This document shows, in pieces, positions 43,406-55,243 of a stretch of DNA of 64,000 bases. The position numbers and the translations under genes were made by a program. Source of the stretch: Gnetum montanum (Eukaryota > Streptophyta > Gnetopsida > Gnetales > Gnetaceae). Position 1 is the first letter of the stretch. Each line of letters starts with the position of its first letter. The DNA is taken from assembly GCA_015680685.1 (NCBI GenBank), contig MNCI01024352.1, forward strand, positions 748,124 to 812,123, read 5' to 3'. Under the pieces are notes generated by a model that did no database searches, was not told where the DNA came from, and worked only from the letters and a program-made list of their open reading frames with translations.

Positions 43406-43804
43406 TTAATAACCTACCACAAGTATGTTAGATCCATCGAGTTGAATCACACTTTTTGTTTGTGGTATCATTTGTGCTCCTAAGGTGTTACAAACGTCAA
43501 GAGGCATGATAGTAATAGTTGCACTGGAATCTATTAAACAATTATGGACATTCTTTCCTAAAATAATCAAAGTGGTTAGGAAAGGGGGGTGGTCCTTCTT
43601 GCTAGACATGGAATTATTCATGTTTTCTACTGATTGTGTGTTAGGACTTTTCATGAACTGAACTTGCCTTTGGGGGATTAGGGATTTTTCTTTTTGGGTT
43701 TTGGTTGTATGAACCATATCCCAAATCACCTCTTTCATTTCGTTGAAATGTAGAAGGTCATACATCGAAATGTTAGCTTTAACTTTTTTTAGATCCTCAA
43801 CCAA
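43406..43804 (-). pseudogene. Protease of element C
   Basis: FLTTLIILGKNVHNCLIDSS followed by ATITIMPLDVCNTLGAQM: active site DSSA (canonical DSGA), then the strand and IMPLDV typical of gypsy proteases; VIQLDGSNILVVGY follows and ends in a stop. Confidence 0.72.
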
Positions 43805-43978
43805 ATCATAATTCCTATGTTCATCTTTGACTTGTTGAGATGGAGCTTTTCTAAGTATAGAAGGGAGGTTTGGTCGTTGTGGGGTAGTTACTTGGGATGG
43901 GCCGAATTGGTTGTTTACATTTTTTTGACTAGGAACTCTTCTGTTTGTAGGTGTATAGGAATTATTCCTAATTTGTTT

Positions 43979-45370
43979 CTATGTGATGTTTACAATGTCA
44001 TTAAGTCTACGGTAGCGAGTGTTACATGGGCTAGGATCGCCTACCATAACTTGTTCTAATAAGAAAACCTCTTCATTTTTTGTTTCATGAGGTACATTAA
44101 GGATCTTAATAGGGGTTTTTCCATTTTGTTTCCTTAGGGTATTGTTATCATAATATGCCAAAAATTGAAGACAAGTCTTTTTGGAATGTTGCCTCATGTT
44201 ATGAAAATGACAATAATCATCATTGATTGATGTACTTGGTTTTTTTGGTTGTATTGGACCTTTGTTATTGTTTTTCTTTAGCTCAACCACTTCATTGGAT
44301 AGTTTTTGTAGTGAAGTGAGTATTTGGGTCATCTGATCTTGAGTTTGGATTGGTGGTTCAACATAATTTGATGTCCCGTTTGGGTTTATAATGTATTGGA
44401 TCAAGGCTTTTGATTGGTCATCATTCAAACTAGTGCTGGATGGTAAGAATGAAGAGGACATGGGGCCTTGAGAGTAATTACTTAAAGGTTGAGTTGGTTG
44501 AAAGGGAGAAAGAGTTTAAGGCATAACATTAGACGTTTGAAAAGTTGGTAGGAGTAGTGGGTTTGATTACAAAGGGTTACTAACACTCATCATCCCAAAT
44601 TGGGTTTGGATGATATTCATAAGGGTTATTTGCTCTAATTCCATAGCTTTAGATATTGCACCTTATATTTCTATTATGTTGGAACTAGATTTGATGACAT
44701 AAGTGAAAAATGGATTAATGGTAGAGAGATAGAAGTTGACGATACTATCTAGTTGTGGTCACATCTCATTTGGCACATAAGCAAGTTGATGAAGGAATCT
44801 AAGGTTATAATTCTTAACATTTTTCCTAGGTAGCTTTCTTAGGATGATAAATTTTCTTGATGTGATAGTAGAGCTTGTAAATTTGTCAAACTGATTCAAA
44901 AACTTATTTTTGAATTCTTGCCACGTGTTAATAGAGGTGTCAAGACTCATTAAGAACCATTGGGTTGCTTTGGTCCTAAATGTTGTTACAAATATCCTAC
45001 ATGCCACATCATTATGTACAATGTTGTGGATCCCTAGTAAGGTTTCCAAACATTGTATGTAATGGTAGACATCATTCGTAGGGGTTGTAGGATCAAAGAA
45101 CAGATTTATGTTCTGAAGGGATTTTGGTATATCATGGTAGTTATTAAAGTTAAAAGGATTTCTTAGCAAGGGAGCTGGGGGTTGATGGGCTGCCATCTTA
45201 GTCCGAGATTTCTTAGAAATTGAACTTGGAAAAAGTGAAGCTTGTTGTTTTTCTAAAGTGAAATGGCAAGTAGTTGGTTGACTAGGGGTAGGAGTAGAAG
45301 CTCTTTGTTGAGATGTTTTATAAGAAGAGTCACTCATAAAATGAAAAATAACAGGAAATGTAAAATGCAA
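43979..45370 (-). pseudogene. gag of element C
   Basis: Likely start MSDSSYKTSQQ at 45337. Capsid-type domain: LRNPFNFNNYHDIPKSLQN, DVYHYIQCLETLLGIH, KATQWFLMSLDTSINTWQEF, FLNQFDKFTSS, LRKLPRKNVKNYNLRF. The second part (43979-44461) has a zinc-knuckle variant YCHFHNMRQHSKKTC at about 44190-44230. Interrupted by stops near 44759 and 44462. Confidence 0.8.
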
Positions 45371-45541
45371 ATAAATTGTGAAAATTAAAGAAAATGGAAA
45401 AATATTTAAATACTATATATTATTTTACTTATTTTTATTTTTAAAAAGAAAATTAAAAGTGAAAAATTTTAGAAAAGTAAATTAAAAGTGGAATGATTTA
45501 AATCACCTCACCAAAGCTAGAGCTAAGGTAAAGATCTGCCC
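45371..45541 (-). other. Leader of element C
   Basis: Short AT-rich leader between gag and the 5' LTR. No clear TGG-starting primer binding site could be recognised. Confidence 0.5.
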
Positions 45542-47238
45542 TGGTTCAGTCATAGATCTGCCACCCCTTCAAAAGAAATAGAGGAGACACAACAATTTTT
45601 TTCAGGCTCCCAGTCCCAAATTGTCTCACAAGAACCCTAAACCACCATACGTAATGCTTCTCCTATACCCCTAAAATAGAAACCAATCTCGTAAGTCTAC
45701 CACCGAGAGCACCAAAGTCCCAATTCTCTCACCTAAAAACCAAAACCCAGAACCTCTACTTGCTAAAAACCAAACACGATCTCTCAGTTTGCCCAAAAAC
45801 AAAACTCCAAAATGAATCAAAATGAAAAAATAAACAAAAAACATCTCATTAACGTGAGGACAAAAGGATCATTAACATATCCACAAGCGCTCCTCCAATT
45901 TAACTGTAGCCCTGGAGTCTCATCAGACTATGCAATAAGACCGACACCCCCTCCCCATTAGAATTCAGAAATATAATACATGTTATAGAGGCTTCCCCTA
46001 TGGGAGATTCCCTGATCACCCTCCAATCCCCCTCCACTCACCGAACTAGCCTCCTTCCCTGTTATCTCTTTTTTTTTCTTTTTTTTTTGTTATATTCCTT
46101 TTTTAAAAAGACTTTTACACAATCAAGTGAACAATATCTCATTGGGAAACATGATAAGAGTAACAGAAATTAACCCAGCATGACATTCATGCCTAGCCAA
46201 GGTCCACAATATCAGAGACAAGTCTAAGAAACTGGTTACTATGGAAATAGCAGGTGGCTCTCGCATAATATCTAAGAAACTGGTTACTATGGAAATAGCA
46301 GGTGGCTCTCACATAATATCCAATAAAACCGTAGTATTTTAAATAATACATCATGCACTTGATCCAGATCCGAGTGGTCAAGCCCCTATCATCTTTAATA
46401 TTATTTGCATTTTCTTCCATGTTATTTGGTCATTACACAAGCTGTGAAAAACATGGAAATCCTTGTCATACCAGTAATAATAAAAATCACACATAATCAT
46501 TGAGTGCCTAAATTTCAACATCAATAATAGTCTTTTTCAAAAGCCTAAAGAAATTTGTGCAATTTGAAAGCAAAATTACAGAACTGGGCAGAAACTACAA
46601 AGAAATAGTTTACTATTGCAATTTGCTACCAATGGACAAATCCATGAATTAGACCTTTGTTGAAAACGCTGAAGGGATCATGGAAGCCGTGCATTGTTGT
46701 AAAGAAAAATAGCAGCAACGGTACAATGAATATGGAAAATACCATGCCTACTTTTTTTGTAGTAGTATTCCTCCCAATGAATTCTTGGGCTGCAACTAAA
46801 GTTTCTTCTTACCAGATGAATAGAAACCCAAGGTCAACCATAATACAACAATTTGGGAAGGATTTATTTTTATTGGTAAGGCAACAATGTTTGTGAATAC
46901 TAGCTATAAATTAGAAAATACCCCTATAAGCATGCACAAGATGGTGTAAATTAAATCTCCTTGTTTTTTTGAGTTAAAAGTTCAGCCCTCTAAAATATAG
47001 TGTAACAACCTGCTATATGCCTTTGTAAAATTCACAAGAGTGTAATTCTATTTCAAATCATATCTAACACTCAATTTTAAAGTCACAAATGAAACAATTA
47101 TTTGATTTTAGAATTTAAATTCATAGATAGGTTTGACAAGACTTAATCACCACCCTAACACCAATTCACCATGGCAAAATTATTAGCATGGTGTTGATTA
47201 TGGCCCCATACTTGACATGGGCGAGGTTGACCTCAATA
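45542..47238 (-). repeat. 5' LTR of element C
   Basis: Second copy of the 36362-38031 LTR. It has an extra internal tandem duplication of about 48 bp at 46223-46320 (CTAAGAAACTGGTTACTATG twice), which explains most of its greater length. Confidence 0.85.
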
Positions 47239-50200
47239 GTCACTAGCGGTGGGAGACTTTCCAACCTTGATTGTTATGTTGATACTTCTCTTCTATGCAA
47301 AACATTTTTGAGGAGCAGATTGAAATTTCTCCTCATCATCCCATGGGCTTAGGAAACATATCTTGTTTGAGCTTCGATCCTTATATGTGCTACTATTTGT
47401 CCATGGGCATATCCTTTGTTGTTCTTCTCTTGGCTTTTTTTCCTTTACCTTTTCCAAGACCTTTAACTTCAAGGATTCTATTTGGCATCATTTGAAATCA
47501 CCAAAGGATCAACATTAATTTTGATAATTTTTCATTAATGATTAACCCTTTCTAAATCCTTAGTTAGCTCAAAATTCAAAAAAAAAAAAAACTAGCATGT
47601 AAGCTCAAGATGATTTTATAATAATGTTTTCCAAGGCTATAAGGTAATAAAATCATCAAGTTGTTCAAGTTATTTTGATTATTTTCACTATTAGTTACCA
47701 TAATGTTCAAAAATGAGATGTTAGAAAAATTTCAAAAAGTACATACTTAACTTCCCCACGATAAATGAGCTTAACTCCAAATGCAGACATGTTTTCGAAC
47801 AATTAAAACCAAAGGTTTGGTTCCCAAGATGGCCAAGAAATTTTGAATTTAGAGGAAATTTTGATATAAAAGCATTAAAGATAACTTAAAATTGATGAGA
47901 AGTTGATTGTAGAATCATGCATAAATTTAGAAAAGTAATCAATGATCTTGAACATGTGAGATTTGGTTTAGAGCTGTGATCAACAAAAGTTATGCAAGTT
48001 GATCCTTTCTAAAGCAGGCTCTCTCCATAATGCCCTTGCTTAACCACTTCTATAGATGTTCATGGGCACCTAAGAAGTTAAATGTAGATCATGCCTTTTT
48101 TCCAAACAACACACAATTACCTTCATGAGGATCCTCCACTATACTATACAAAATCATTAGGCCCATAATTGCATATAGTAGTAAGGTGAATAATGGGATG
48201 AGAAGGGATTGTAGAGATTGGGATGTAAGGTACTTAACCATGTCTACAATAGGTTCTTGTGTTAATTATAATTAAAATGACCATCGTACCTATCTATCCA
48301 AGTTTTATACAAAGTGCATACCATTAACAATGACCTTGGATTGATGTGTTCATTTCTACCTACCATCATGAGTCCATAACAACCATAGAGAATGAACATC
48401 ACTACAAAAAGAGAATAAAGGAGAAAGAATGAAGGAAGGGCATTAGTTAGAGGGGTGCATGGGTAACATGTTTTTTCAACCTCATAACTAGTGCTTGTAG
48501 CCCATTATTATGTCTAAGGGGTGTGCTTTGAATTTCCATTGTGTTTTTTTCTTTCTCTCTTTCTTTTTTTTTTATTTTCTTTTTTCTTTCTTTCTCTCTT
48601 CTCTTTTTTCTTTCATGGGAACCACACCATGCAAATACATGCATAATAGGAGTGATGGTATGTTCCATGAGAGGTCATAGACCACAAGAAGGAAGTTAAG
48701 AAGAGAATCCAACAAATCCCCTTAAGGTCACACCCTTTACAATTCCCTCTTGGTCTTTCTCTCTTTCTTCAAGGCATAATGATTAGTAGTTTAATGTAAG
48801 AACAACCATATTATTTTCATGATAAAGACCTTTTATGTAGAGAACTAGAGAGATGGATGATGTGGTCTCACTACTTTACATAATTATTTAGCCAATCATC
48901 TTGATAGCATAGGATAAGGATCCAATACATGGTCTTAATATCTGCGCCACGATTAACAATATTTTTATTAATAAAGACATAGTAGACATTCATAAAACAT
49001 AAAGGAAATGGCTCAATAAAAGAGAACATTGTAAAGAAAAGAAAAATAACAAGATATGAAAAACATGTTAAGAATTAGAAAATTTTTGAAGAAATAGGAA
49101 AAGGATAAAAAATTTTAAAATAAAAAAGTGAAAATGCACTTATTAGTTCTTGATTCAAGATGGAGCATTCCTCCCATGACTAAACTCAATGACGAGCATT
49201 TGGAAAATGGACTACACATTCTCTTGGTTATACACCATAAGTTTTTCATTTATCATCTTTAATGATTTAATTTTCATGTGGTAGCACATTTAATAGTGAT
49301 GATAATCACATTTCAATCATTTGAAAACATATCTTTAGCTGGATTAGGAGAAGTTTTCTTTTTAAGGGGTCGAAACATGTTTCCTTGTTTATTTTCTATT
49401 TTAATTCTTGTGTCTCCTTGGTTAACATATTCTTTTGGTGTATAGTTAGAGTGTAAGATGTTATTTACTAAGTTCTTTGTTTGGTTCATTTTCTTAGGAC
49501 AAGACCTAATAAGTGGGTTAGATGTTTCCATGCACTTTCTTAGGACAATACCTAAATATGTGTAGACTTGGTTTTGCACACACACTTGTTTCTTAAGTTT
49601 ATTATGGGTTGGTTAGGAATTGTGTTAACACTTTGAACTTTTAGTCCATAATTATACCCTTTATGATTATTAGTAATGCATGGATTTTTTTCTTTTTCCA
49701 CAATGATAGGTTCATCTTTTATGGTTTATGTCGGAGTGGTAATGGTTGTTGGCTTTTGTGTAGGATTAGGAGACATTATTTTTATGAGGATGGGGGTTGC
49801 ACAAGATTATCCTTGTGCTAGTTCTGATGAGCTAGTAGGTCTACTAGTTTTATTCACATGTGTAAGAACTATCCTAAAGAAAAGATGTTTCTAATACTTT
49901 TGTTGAAATCTAATAACATTATCATTTACTTGTATGTTTACAGCACAAGTGGCCTTCTTTTGTTAAGATTGTGATGCTAATCCTTCTTGCATTGTTGATA
50001 ACATATGTTAGAGGGAAGTATGAGAGTATTGAGAATGTGATAGAGGATAAGAGGTACAAGATGGTGATCCCACCCAAGATATTGTGGGTTGATGATATTT
50101 AGTAGAGTAGTAGTAGTTATTTGAAGTAGAGGAAGTAGAACCATTTTGAGAAACAAGTTCTAAACATAGTATTCATAAGAGTCTAGTTGGCAATAAGGGT

Positions 50201-50470
50201 ACTTTTAGGTTGTTGATGGCATCCCCCATGATTGTGGGTTTTGCCATTGTGATTGATAGTAGTTTTGAGGTTGATAAGAAGTTCCACTAGGATAGTACTA
50301 TTGGTTGTAGGACTATTTATAATTACATTATGGAGAGGGTAATTTCCTAGGCATTTTTGTTTCCATGAACTTTGGATTCAAAGAAAAAGTCCCAAACTCT
50401 TGTACATGTAACATAACTGGGTAATAGGCGATAAGTATCCCTACATGTTTGTTTGTTCTATTTCCTCCTC
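47239..50470 (-). other. 3' internal region of element E, right of element C
   Basis: No intact coding region. 48400-49200 corresponds to 17020-17830 in element B. A pyrimidine tract (T/C) lies at 48540-48615. From about 49300 rightward it matches the protease-proximal part of element B, so RT to integrase are deleted at about 49200. Confidence 0.6.
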
Positions 50471-51720
50471 TTTTTTTAATCACTTAATCCTTTTTCCTTT
50501 ACATTCTTCTCTATTATTTTCAAGTTGGTTGTAACTTTCTCATTCATCAACTCCCACATCTTATCTATCGTTGCTTCAATCTCAGTGATAGACTTTTGCA
50601 TTGGCAAGGTTTATGTGAAATCAACTCATCAAGAGCTACCTCTTTTTCCTCATCATAAATATGAACCTCTTTTTCATGAAGAGTTGGATCCTAGTTACAT
50701 TCATCTACACTTTCCCTTTTACATAGCTCTTCTTTTTCTTTTGCCACCTATTTAACTAGCCTTTGTATTTGATGGGCTCTAAGTTCTAAAAATCATCCTT
50801 TGGCATAGTTCCCAAGGATCTTCTTGGTTTTGTTATGAAGCCCATCTATGATGTGGAGAAGCTGCTCCTTTTGAGAAAAAACATGGCCTAGACATCTATG
50901 TAGTAGAGAATAGTATCTTTCCAAGGCTCCATCCAAGGATTCATGGTTTTCCTGCTTCCATCCTTGGATTTGTTTTCTTAGATTAGACACTCTTTCATAG
51001 GTTTGGTTCTTTTCATTGAAGGGCTCAAGCATTATGGACTACTAATGGATTGAATTTGGTTCTAATAATCTATACCAAATTTTATCTTCTTATATTAGTG
51101 TCCTAGGAAAGAGCTTAGGCTTTCTCCACTTACTTTTAATGTTTTGTAAGGTGTAGGCATCATGGAAGGCTTGTAAATGAGGTAGGGAATCATAATTATA
51201 ACGTTCCTTAAATTTGAGAATGGTATTCATATCAAGATCTTTGATGTGACTTTCCCTTTGATGCCTATGACTTATTTGAATTACCTCCCTAGTTTTTATC
51301 ATGCTCCTAGTAGCCAACAAGGGTTCATCTTCATCAAACATGTCATGTTGATAATCATTATTTCTATTTGTCTGATAATGATGGTCTTGTCTATGCTCAC
51401 TTTAATGTATTTTATCTTGCCTTTGTGTTCTATTGCTATCTCCATTTTGATTCCTTAGTGTATTGCTATCTCTACACCTATGTTCATCTTCATCAGAACT
51501 AGACATTAAAGAGGAAGAGGAAGATGGTGAACTAAGAGAATTACCATGGCTTCTATATCTCCACCCATGGTCCCTTGATTTATCTCTTCTAGGTTTGGAT
51601 AAGGCCCTAGGCCTTGAGGCCCTCTTTATTCTAGGACTTACTCCATCCCCTCTAGGATTATTTAGATTAGTTGAAGGTAGTCTTTGAATGTAGTAAAGAT
51701 CTAAATGAGCATATAAGACC
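50470..51720 (-). pseudogene. gag of element E (broken)
   Basis: Basic N-terminal part near 51540-51690 (KPRRDKSRDHGWRYRS), then HLQAFHDAYTLQNIKSKWRK and, at 50793-51032, VSNLRKQIQGWKQENHESLD and RYYSLLHRCLGHVFSQKEQL, resembling the WERF...LLRRCPHHG motif of Athila gag. Interrupted by stops. Co-linear with gag of element B. Confidence 0.65.
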
Positions 51721-51940
51721 CCTATTCTTAGTGATTCACTCTAATTCTCTTCAATATAGATCCTATTATTTTTCCCACTAGTGTTCTCATCATGTGATGG
51801 ATTATCAACTCTATGTGAAGAATAAATGATTTTAATTAATAATGTGCATGACTTAAAATATTAATTTTTCTTAAAGGATAAATTGTTAATGCTTTTATAG
51901 TGATCGTTTATAATATAACTAATTTAGATCACTAGCACCA

Positions 51941-51958
51941 TCCCTAGAAACGATGCCA
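51941..51958 (-). other. Primer binding site of element E
   Basis: Minus-strand TGGCATCGTTTCTAGGGA, one base after the LTR end. Resembles the TGGCGCCGTTG-type site of Athila elements after CpG loss. Confidence 0.7.
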
Positions 51959-51959
51959 A

Positions 51960-52938
51960 TGATGAGTAGGGAGTACCCCCTACACCCAACCATACAAATC
52001 ACAAGTGTTCATGTGGAATTCGGTTGAATTTCATGGATGGTGCTAGTGTGATATCTAGATTGTTAAGTATTGATTGCAGGTTATTATGTTCCCACTTGGA
52101 CTAGTGGTAGCTTTGTCATGTATGGTTTAGTCCAAAGTGAGGCATATGATTATTGATGTTGTGCAGTCCTTAAATTAACTAGATATTAATGTAAAAATTA
52201 ATTATTTAAACTAATTAATAACAAGACGATAAATCCTAAACTATCCTAAGGGTAATGAGTGTCTATTCCTAGCTTGCTGTACATGTCCTAAACTCACATA
52301 TCCACTACTTGAATTACCAAGTGTTATGTTACTGAGTGAACCAAGCAATAACATTGCTAGGATTACCAAGTAAATATGTGTTTATGCTTAAAATTGGTTA
52401 GGCTGATTTCATTGATTGATTAACATGCATGGAAATGTAAATGTTAACTAAGTACATAGAAAATAAATTGCATTGAAAGTAAATCTATTCTAAGTCAAAG
52501 TGTTGCAATGAATAGGAATCAATCTTGATTTTATTTTCATTCATGGAATGCATCCAAGTACAATGCTACTTGAATAAGACATCATAGAATTGACTCAAAT
52601 CCACACTGCAGGTACTCACTAATTATTCTCTAGGATTACTATAAAAAACTACAAGAGTCTAGCTACACTATTAACCAAATTGTGTCAAATAAGTAGTGGG
52701 TGCTTGCATATTTATAAGAAAATATAAGAATTGCATCAATGAAGATGTGTTAATGCATTTAGTTGTGTCAATGAGGATGTGTTGAGAGGGCTATATCAAC
52801 ACATTTAAGATGCATTTCTTGTTAATGCATCTATGCATTTTCATCCACACATATGCATCAATGCATCTAAGATGCATCAATGAGGCTTTGTCGATGGGGA
52901 TGCATCAACAAAGTTACCTAACATATCATGTCTTATTA
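51960..52938 (-). repeat. 5' LTR of element E (979 bp)
   Basis: TGATGAG at the left; the right end CTTATTA is a mutated form of the TTTCATCA seen in the other copy. GTTAT follows at 52939. Confidence 0.85.
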
Positions 52939-52943
52939 GTTAT

Positions 52944-53141
52944 CAAAGGTAGTTCATGTGTGTAGTCCCAACCTCATTTTGGTCTGAAACTGCTAAGCTA
53001 AGCCTCCCAACCCCATTTTGGTGTGATGGTTTAATAAAGCTAAGATAGTGTAGTCAAGCTTAGTAGAATCAACATTGAGCCCTCTAATTTCATTTTGATT
53101 GTACAATGCTAAGATGGGATAGCATGACTAATAACTATGAG
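52944..53141. other. Spacer between elements E and D
   Basis: Short unassigned segment with three copies of CCCATTTTGGT/TCATTTTGGT-like sequence. No gene seen. Confidence 0.4.
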
Positions 53142-53279
53142 TGAAACACCCTAAATTTTCAAGGCACTCTTACTTCACCAGGGTCACCAAGGTCTTGGAC
53201 ATGTGGCAGGATGCTAAGAGTTGTTGACGGTGCTTAGGATCAATGAAATAGTTCAACAAGTTTTCTAGTTAAGAATTTT

Positions 53280-53945
53280 TCTATGCTATGTAGCGTAGCA
53301 GCCCTCAGGAGATAGTTTTTCAGGAAATCAACTGTGAATTGTTGCAAGACAAAGTGCTACGCTGTGCTATGCTACGTAGCGTAGCAAAAGCAAGACAGAA
53401 AGGCCCAGCTTACTTAGTGATTTCAATTGCACTCAGCAAGCACCTTCGGCCTTCAAAACCAATTTCTTAGCTCAACTTCAAGTCCTTTAGCAAAGCTCCT
53501 CTTACTTGAAAAGTAGCAGATTAAGCAAAAAGCAGGCTATGTTGGCTGCTACGCTACGCAGTGTAGCATAGCGTAGTGATGATGCAAGAACAACAAAAGG
53601 CATCCCAAAATGCATGATCAGCAAGTTCAAAGGCTTCACATCGTAGAGAAAAAAGGTTGCAAATTGTCAGCATGATCATCAGACAAAAGTTTACAACTTA
53701 AGTGCAAATCACAGTTAAGGCCAGTTGCTACGCTATGCTATGCTACGTAGCATAGCAAACATGTAGAACTAGCCAATACACTTCAAAGTCTTCCAACACC
53801 TGTAATTAACTCCAACGTAAATTTATTTTTCAAACTGGTGGCTACACTATGCTATGCTACATACCATAGCGCAGCATAGCAAGTAGCTACGCTATGCTAA
53901 CAGGCTATGCTCCATAGTGTAGCACAGCATAGCAGGCAACTATGC
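53280..53945 (+). repeat. GCTACGCTATGCTACGTAGC palindromic repeat clusters
   Basis: At least six clusters (53284, 53352, 53548, 53725, 53843, 53885) of overlapping inverted repeats built from GCTA, CGTAGC and GCATAGC. Confidence 0.75.
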
Positions 53946-54138
53946 TACATTGGTGCACTTCACTCCTTGTCTACATCGTTGGCACACTTGATCCCAACAT
54001 CTCCAATTTTGACAGCGTGATTACAGCGTGGTAGGCCTGTCAATCAGCTTTGCATGTCCATGTAGCATGGACATGTCAATATCTTGTGGATCTAGGACAC
54101 GTGGCATTCAAACCGCATTTCTCGCATCCTCCTAGCCC

Positions 54139-54146
54139 TATAAATA
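54139..54146 (+). promoter_or_regulatory. TATA box of the element D LTR
   Basis: CCCTATAAATACCACG, preceded by CACGTGGCATT about 40 bases upstream (a G-box-like CACGTG). The same context is found in the solo LTR at 24779. Confidence 0.6.
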
Positions 54147-54841
54147 CCACGATGAGCAATGCTCAAAGGGTTGGAAAATTTTTTGGCTCTTAGCAATTGT
54201 TGGCAAAAAAATTTTGCGGTTGGAAAATTCTACATTGGTTGGAAATTTAAGAATTAAAAGGGTAGGCAATTTTTGAGTAGCTTTGAGCAATATTGGTAAG
54301 AATTGAGAATTCGGTTGGCAAAAATTTAGCAGTTGGAAAAATTAAGAACCCTCCCTTTTGGCAAATTGGCAATTCTCCCAGTTGGCCTTGTTAGCATTTT
54401 GCGTTGTTGGCTTTTGAATTCACGTTCAAGTGCATAGTTGGTTTGCTTTGAACTTCCTGGTTATTTTTGGGATCTCTATGCTTCCCAGTGTTGCGTAACC
54501 AATTGTATCCACCTTGACAAAGTAAAGCCGTAATCTTGAAACGGTGCATTTCTTAACTCTAGCTCACTTTATTTTCCTATTTATCATTACATTTGACATT
54601 GTTTTTTGCTTCATCGCATTTAATAATTGTTATTTTATGCTATAAGCAATGTTTTTTAAAATGACATTTACAAAAGGTTTAGTGACACCAACTAAGTCCC
54701 TGTTTGATCGACCAGACCATTCAGGGCACCTCGTTTCCGTTTTATCTAGCATGGCCCTTGCATGGATCTGGTGTTAAGACTGTCCGATTAACAACCTTTT
54801 GATGTTTCCAGCCTTCGATATTTTTGGTCGCTACAATTTTC

Positions 54842-54859
54842 TGGCACTATAAGGAGGGC
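54842..54859 (+). other. Primer binding site of element D
   Basis: TGGCACTATAAGGAGGGC, equal to the site of A (TGGCGCTAGAAGGAGGGC) apart from two differences. Confidence 0.7.
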
Positions 54860-55243
54860 CTTTATTGCCTTTTTTCATGTTATATGGTAGTCCTGTAAGC
54901 ATTCTGCACCCCGACACGCACTAGCTTAAACTTGAAACCCTTTTGTGGTTGTTTACACATCGTGTGGTGCAGATTGGTTGCTTCGACAGTTCCTTTGAAA
55001 CCCTGCAGGACATAAAGCCTCCGATCGCCATCTAACCCCCTTATTTCATGGTAGTTTTGCATGCGTTCTGTACCCTATCATGCACTAGCGTAAATGTGAC
55101 ACCCTTTTGCGGTTGTTTATGCATCGTGTGGTACAAATCGGTTACTACAATGGTTCCTTCAAAATCCTACAAGACGTAAAGCCTTTGATCGGTTTCCGAT
55201 CTCCTTGTTTCCCTCATTTGCAAATCCTTTTAGCTTTGTGACA
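54860..55243 (+). other. Leader of element D
   Basis: Contains two copies of a segment of about 170 bp (from about 54890 and 55061: GTAGTTNTGCATGCGTTCTG, GGTTGTTTANNCATCGTGTGG, GATCGCC/GATCGG). No gene. Confidence 0.55.

Larger units (their letters stand above)
36362..47238 (-). mobile_element. Element C: Ty3/gypsy element with RNase H duplicated upstream of RT
   Basis: LTRs at 36362-38031 and 45542-47238 enclose a minus-strand gag-pol: gag (45370-43979), protease (43804-43406), an archaeal-type RNase H (42818-42330), RT (42014-41200), RNase H (40998-40555), integrase (40407-39292). The LTRs are more alike than those of E, in keeping with C having inserted into E later. The expected 5-bp target duplication is not evident (TGCCA against GTCAC). 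Confidence 0.88.
34392..52943 (-). mobile_element. Element E: Athila-like element with GTTAT target duplication, split by element C
   Basis: The two E-type LTRs (34397-35366 and 51960-52938) are flanked outside by GTTAT at 34392-34396 and 52939-52943. The polypurine tract next to the left LTR and the primer site next to the right LTR fit one minus-strand element. Inside it, element C occupies 36362-47238. Without C the element is about 7.7 kb. It keeps gag but lacks RT, RNase H and integrase; the sequence jumps from gag/protease-flanking parts to the 3' region near 49200. Confidence 0.85.
53142..54835 (+). repeat. 5' LTR of element D (about 1694 bp)
   Basis: Starts TGAAACACCCTAAATTTTC and ends GGTCGCTACA, six bases before the primer site. 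The middle (53280-53945) is studded with GCTACGCTATGCTATGCTACG palindromes. A matching 3' LTR is not in the window, so the bounds rest on TG/CA and on comparison with A. Confidence 0.7.

Noticed and set aside
36362-47238. Target duplication for element C
   Set aside because: TGCCA and GTCAC flank the LTRs and do not match; a shift of a few bases does not help.
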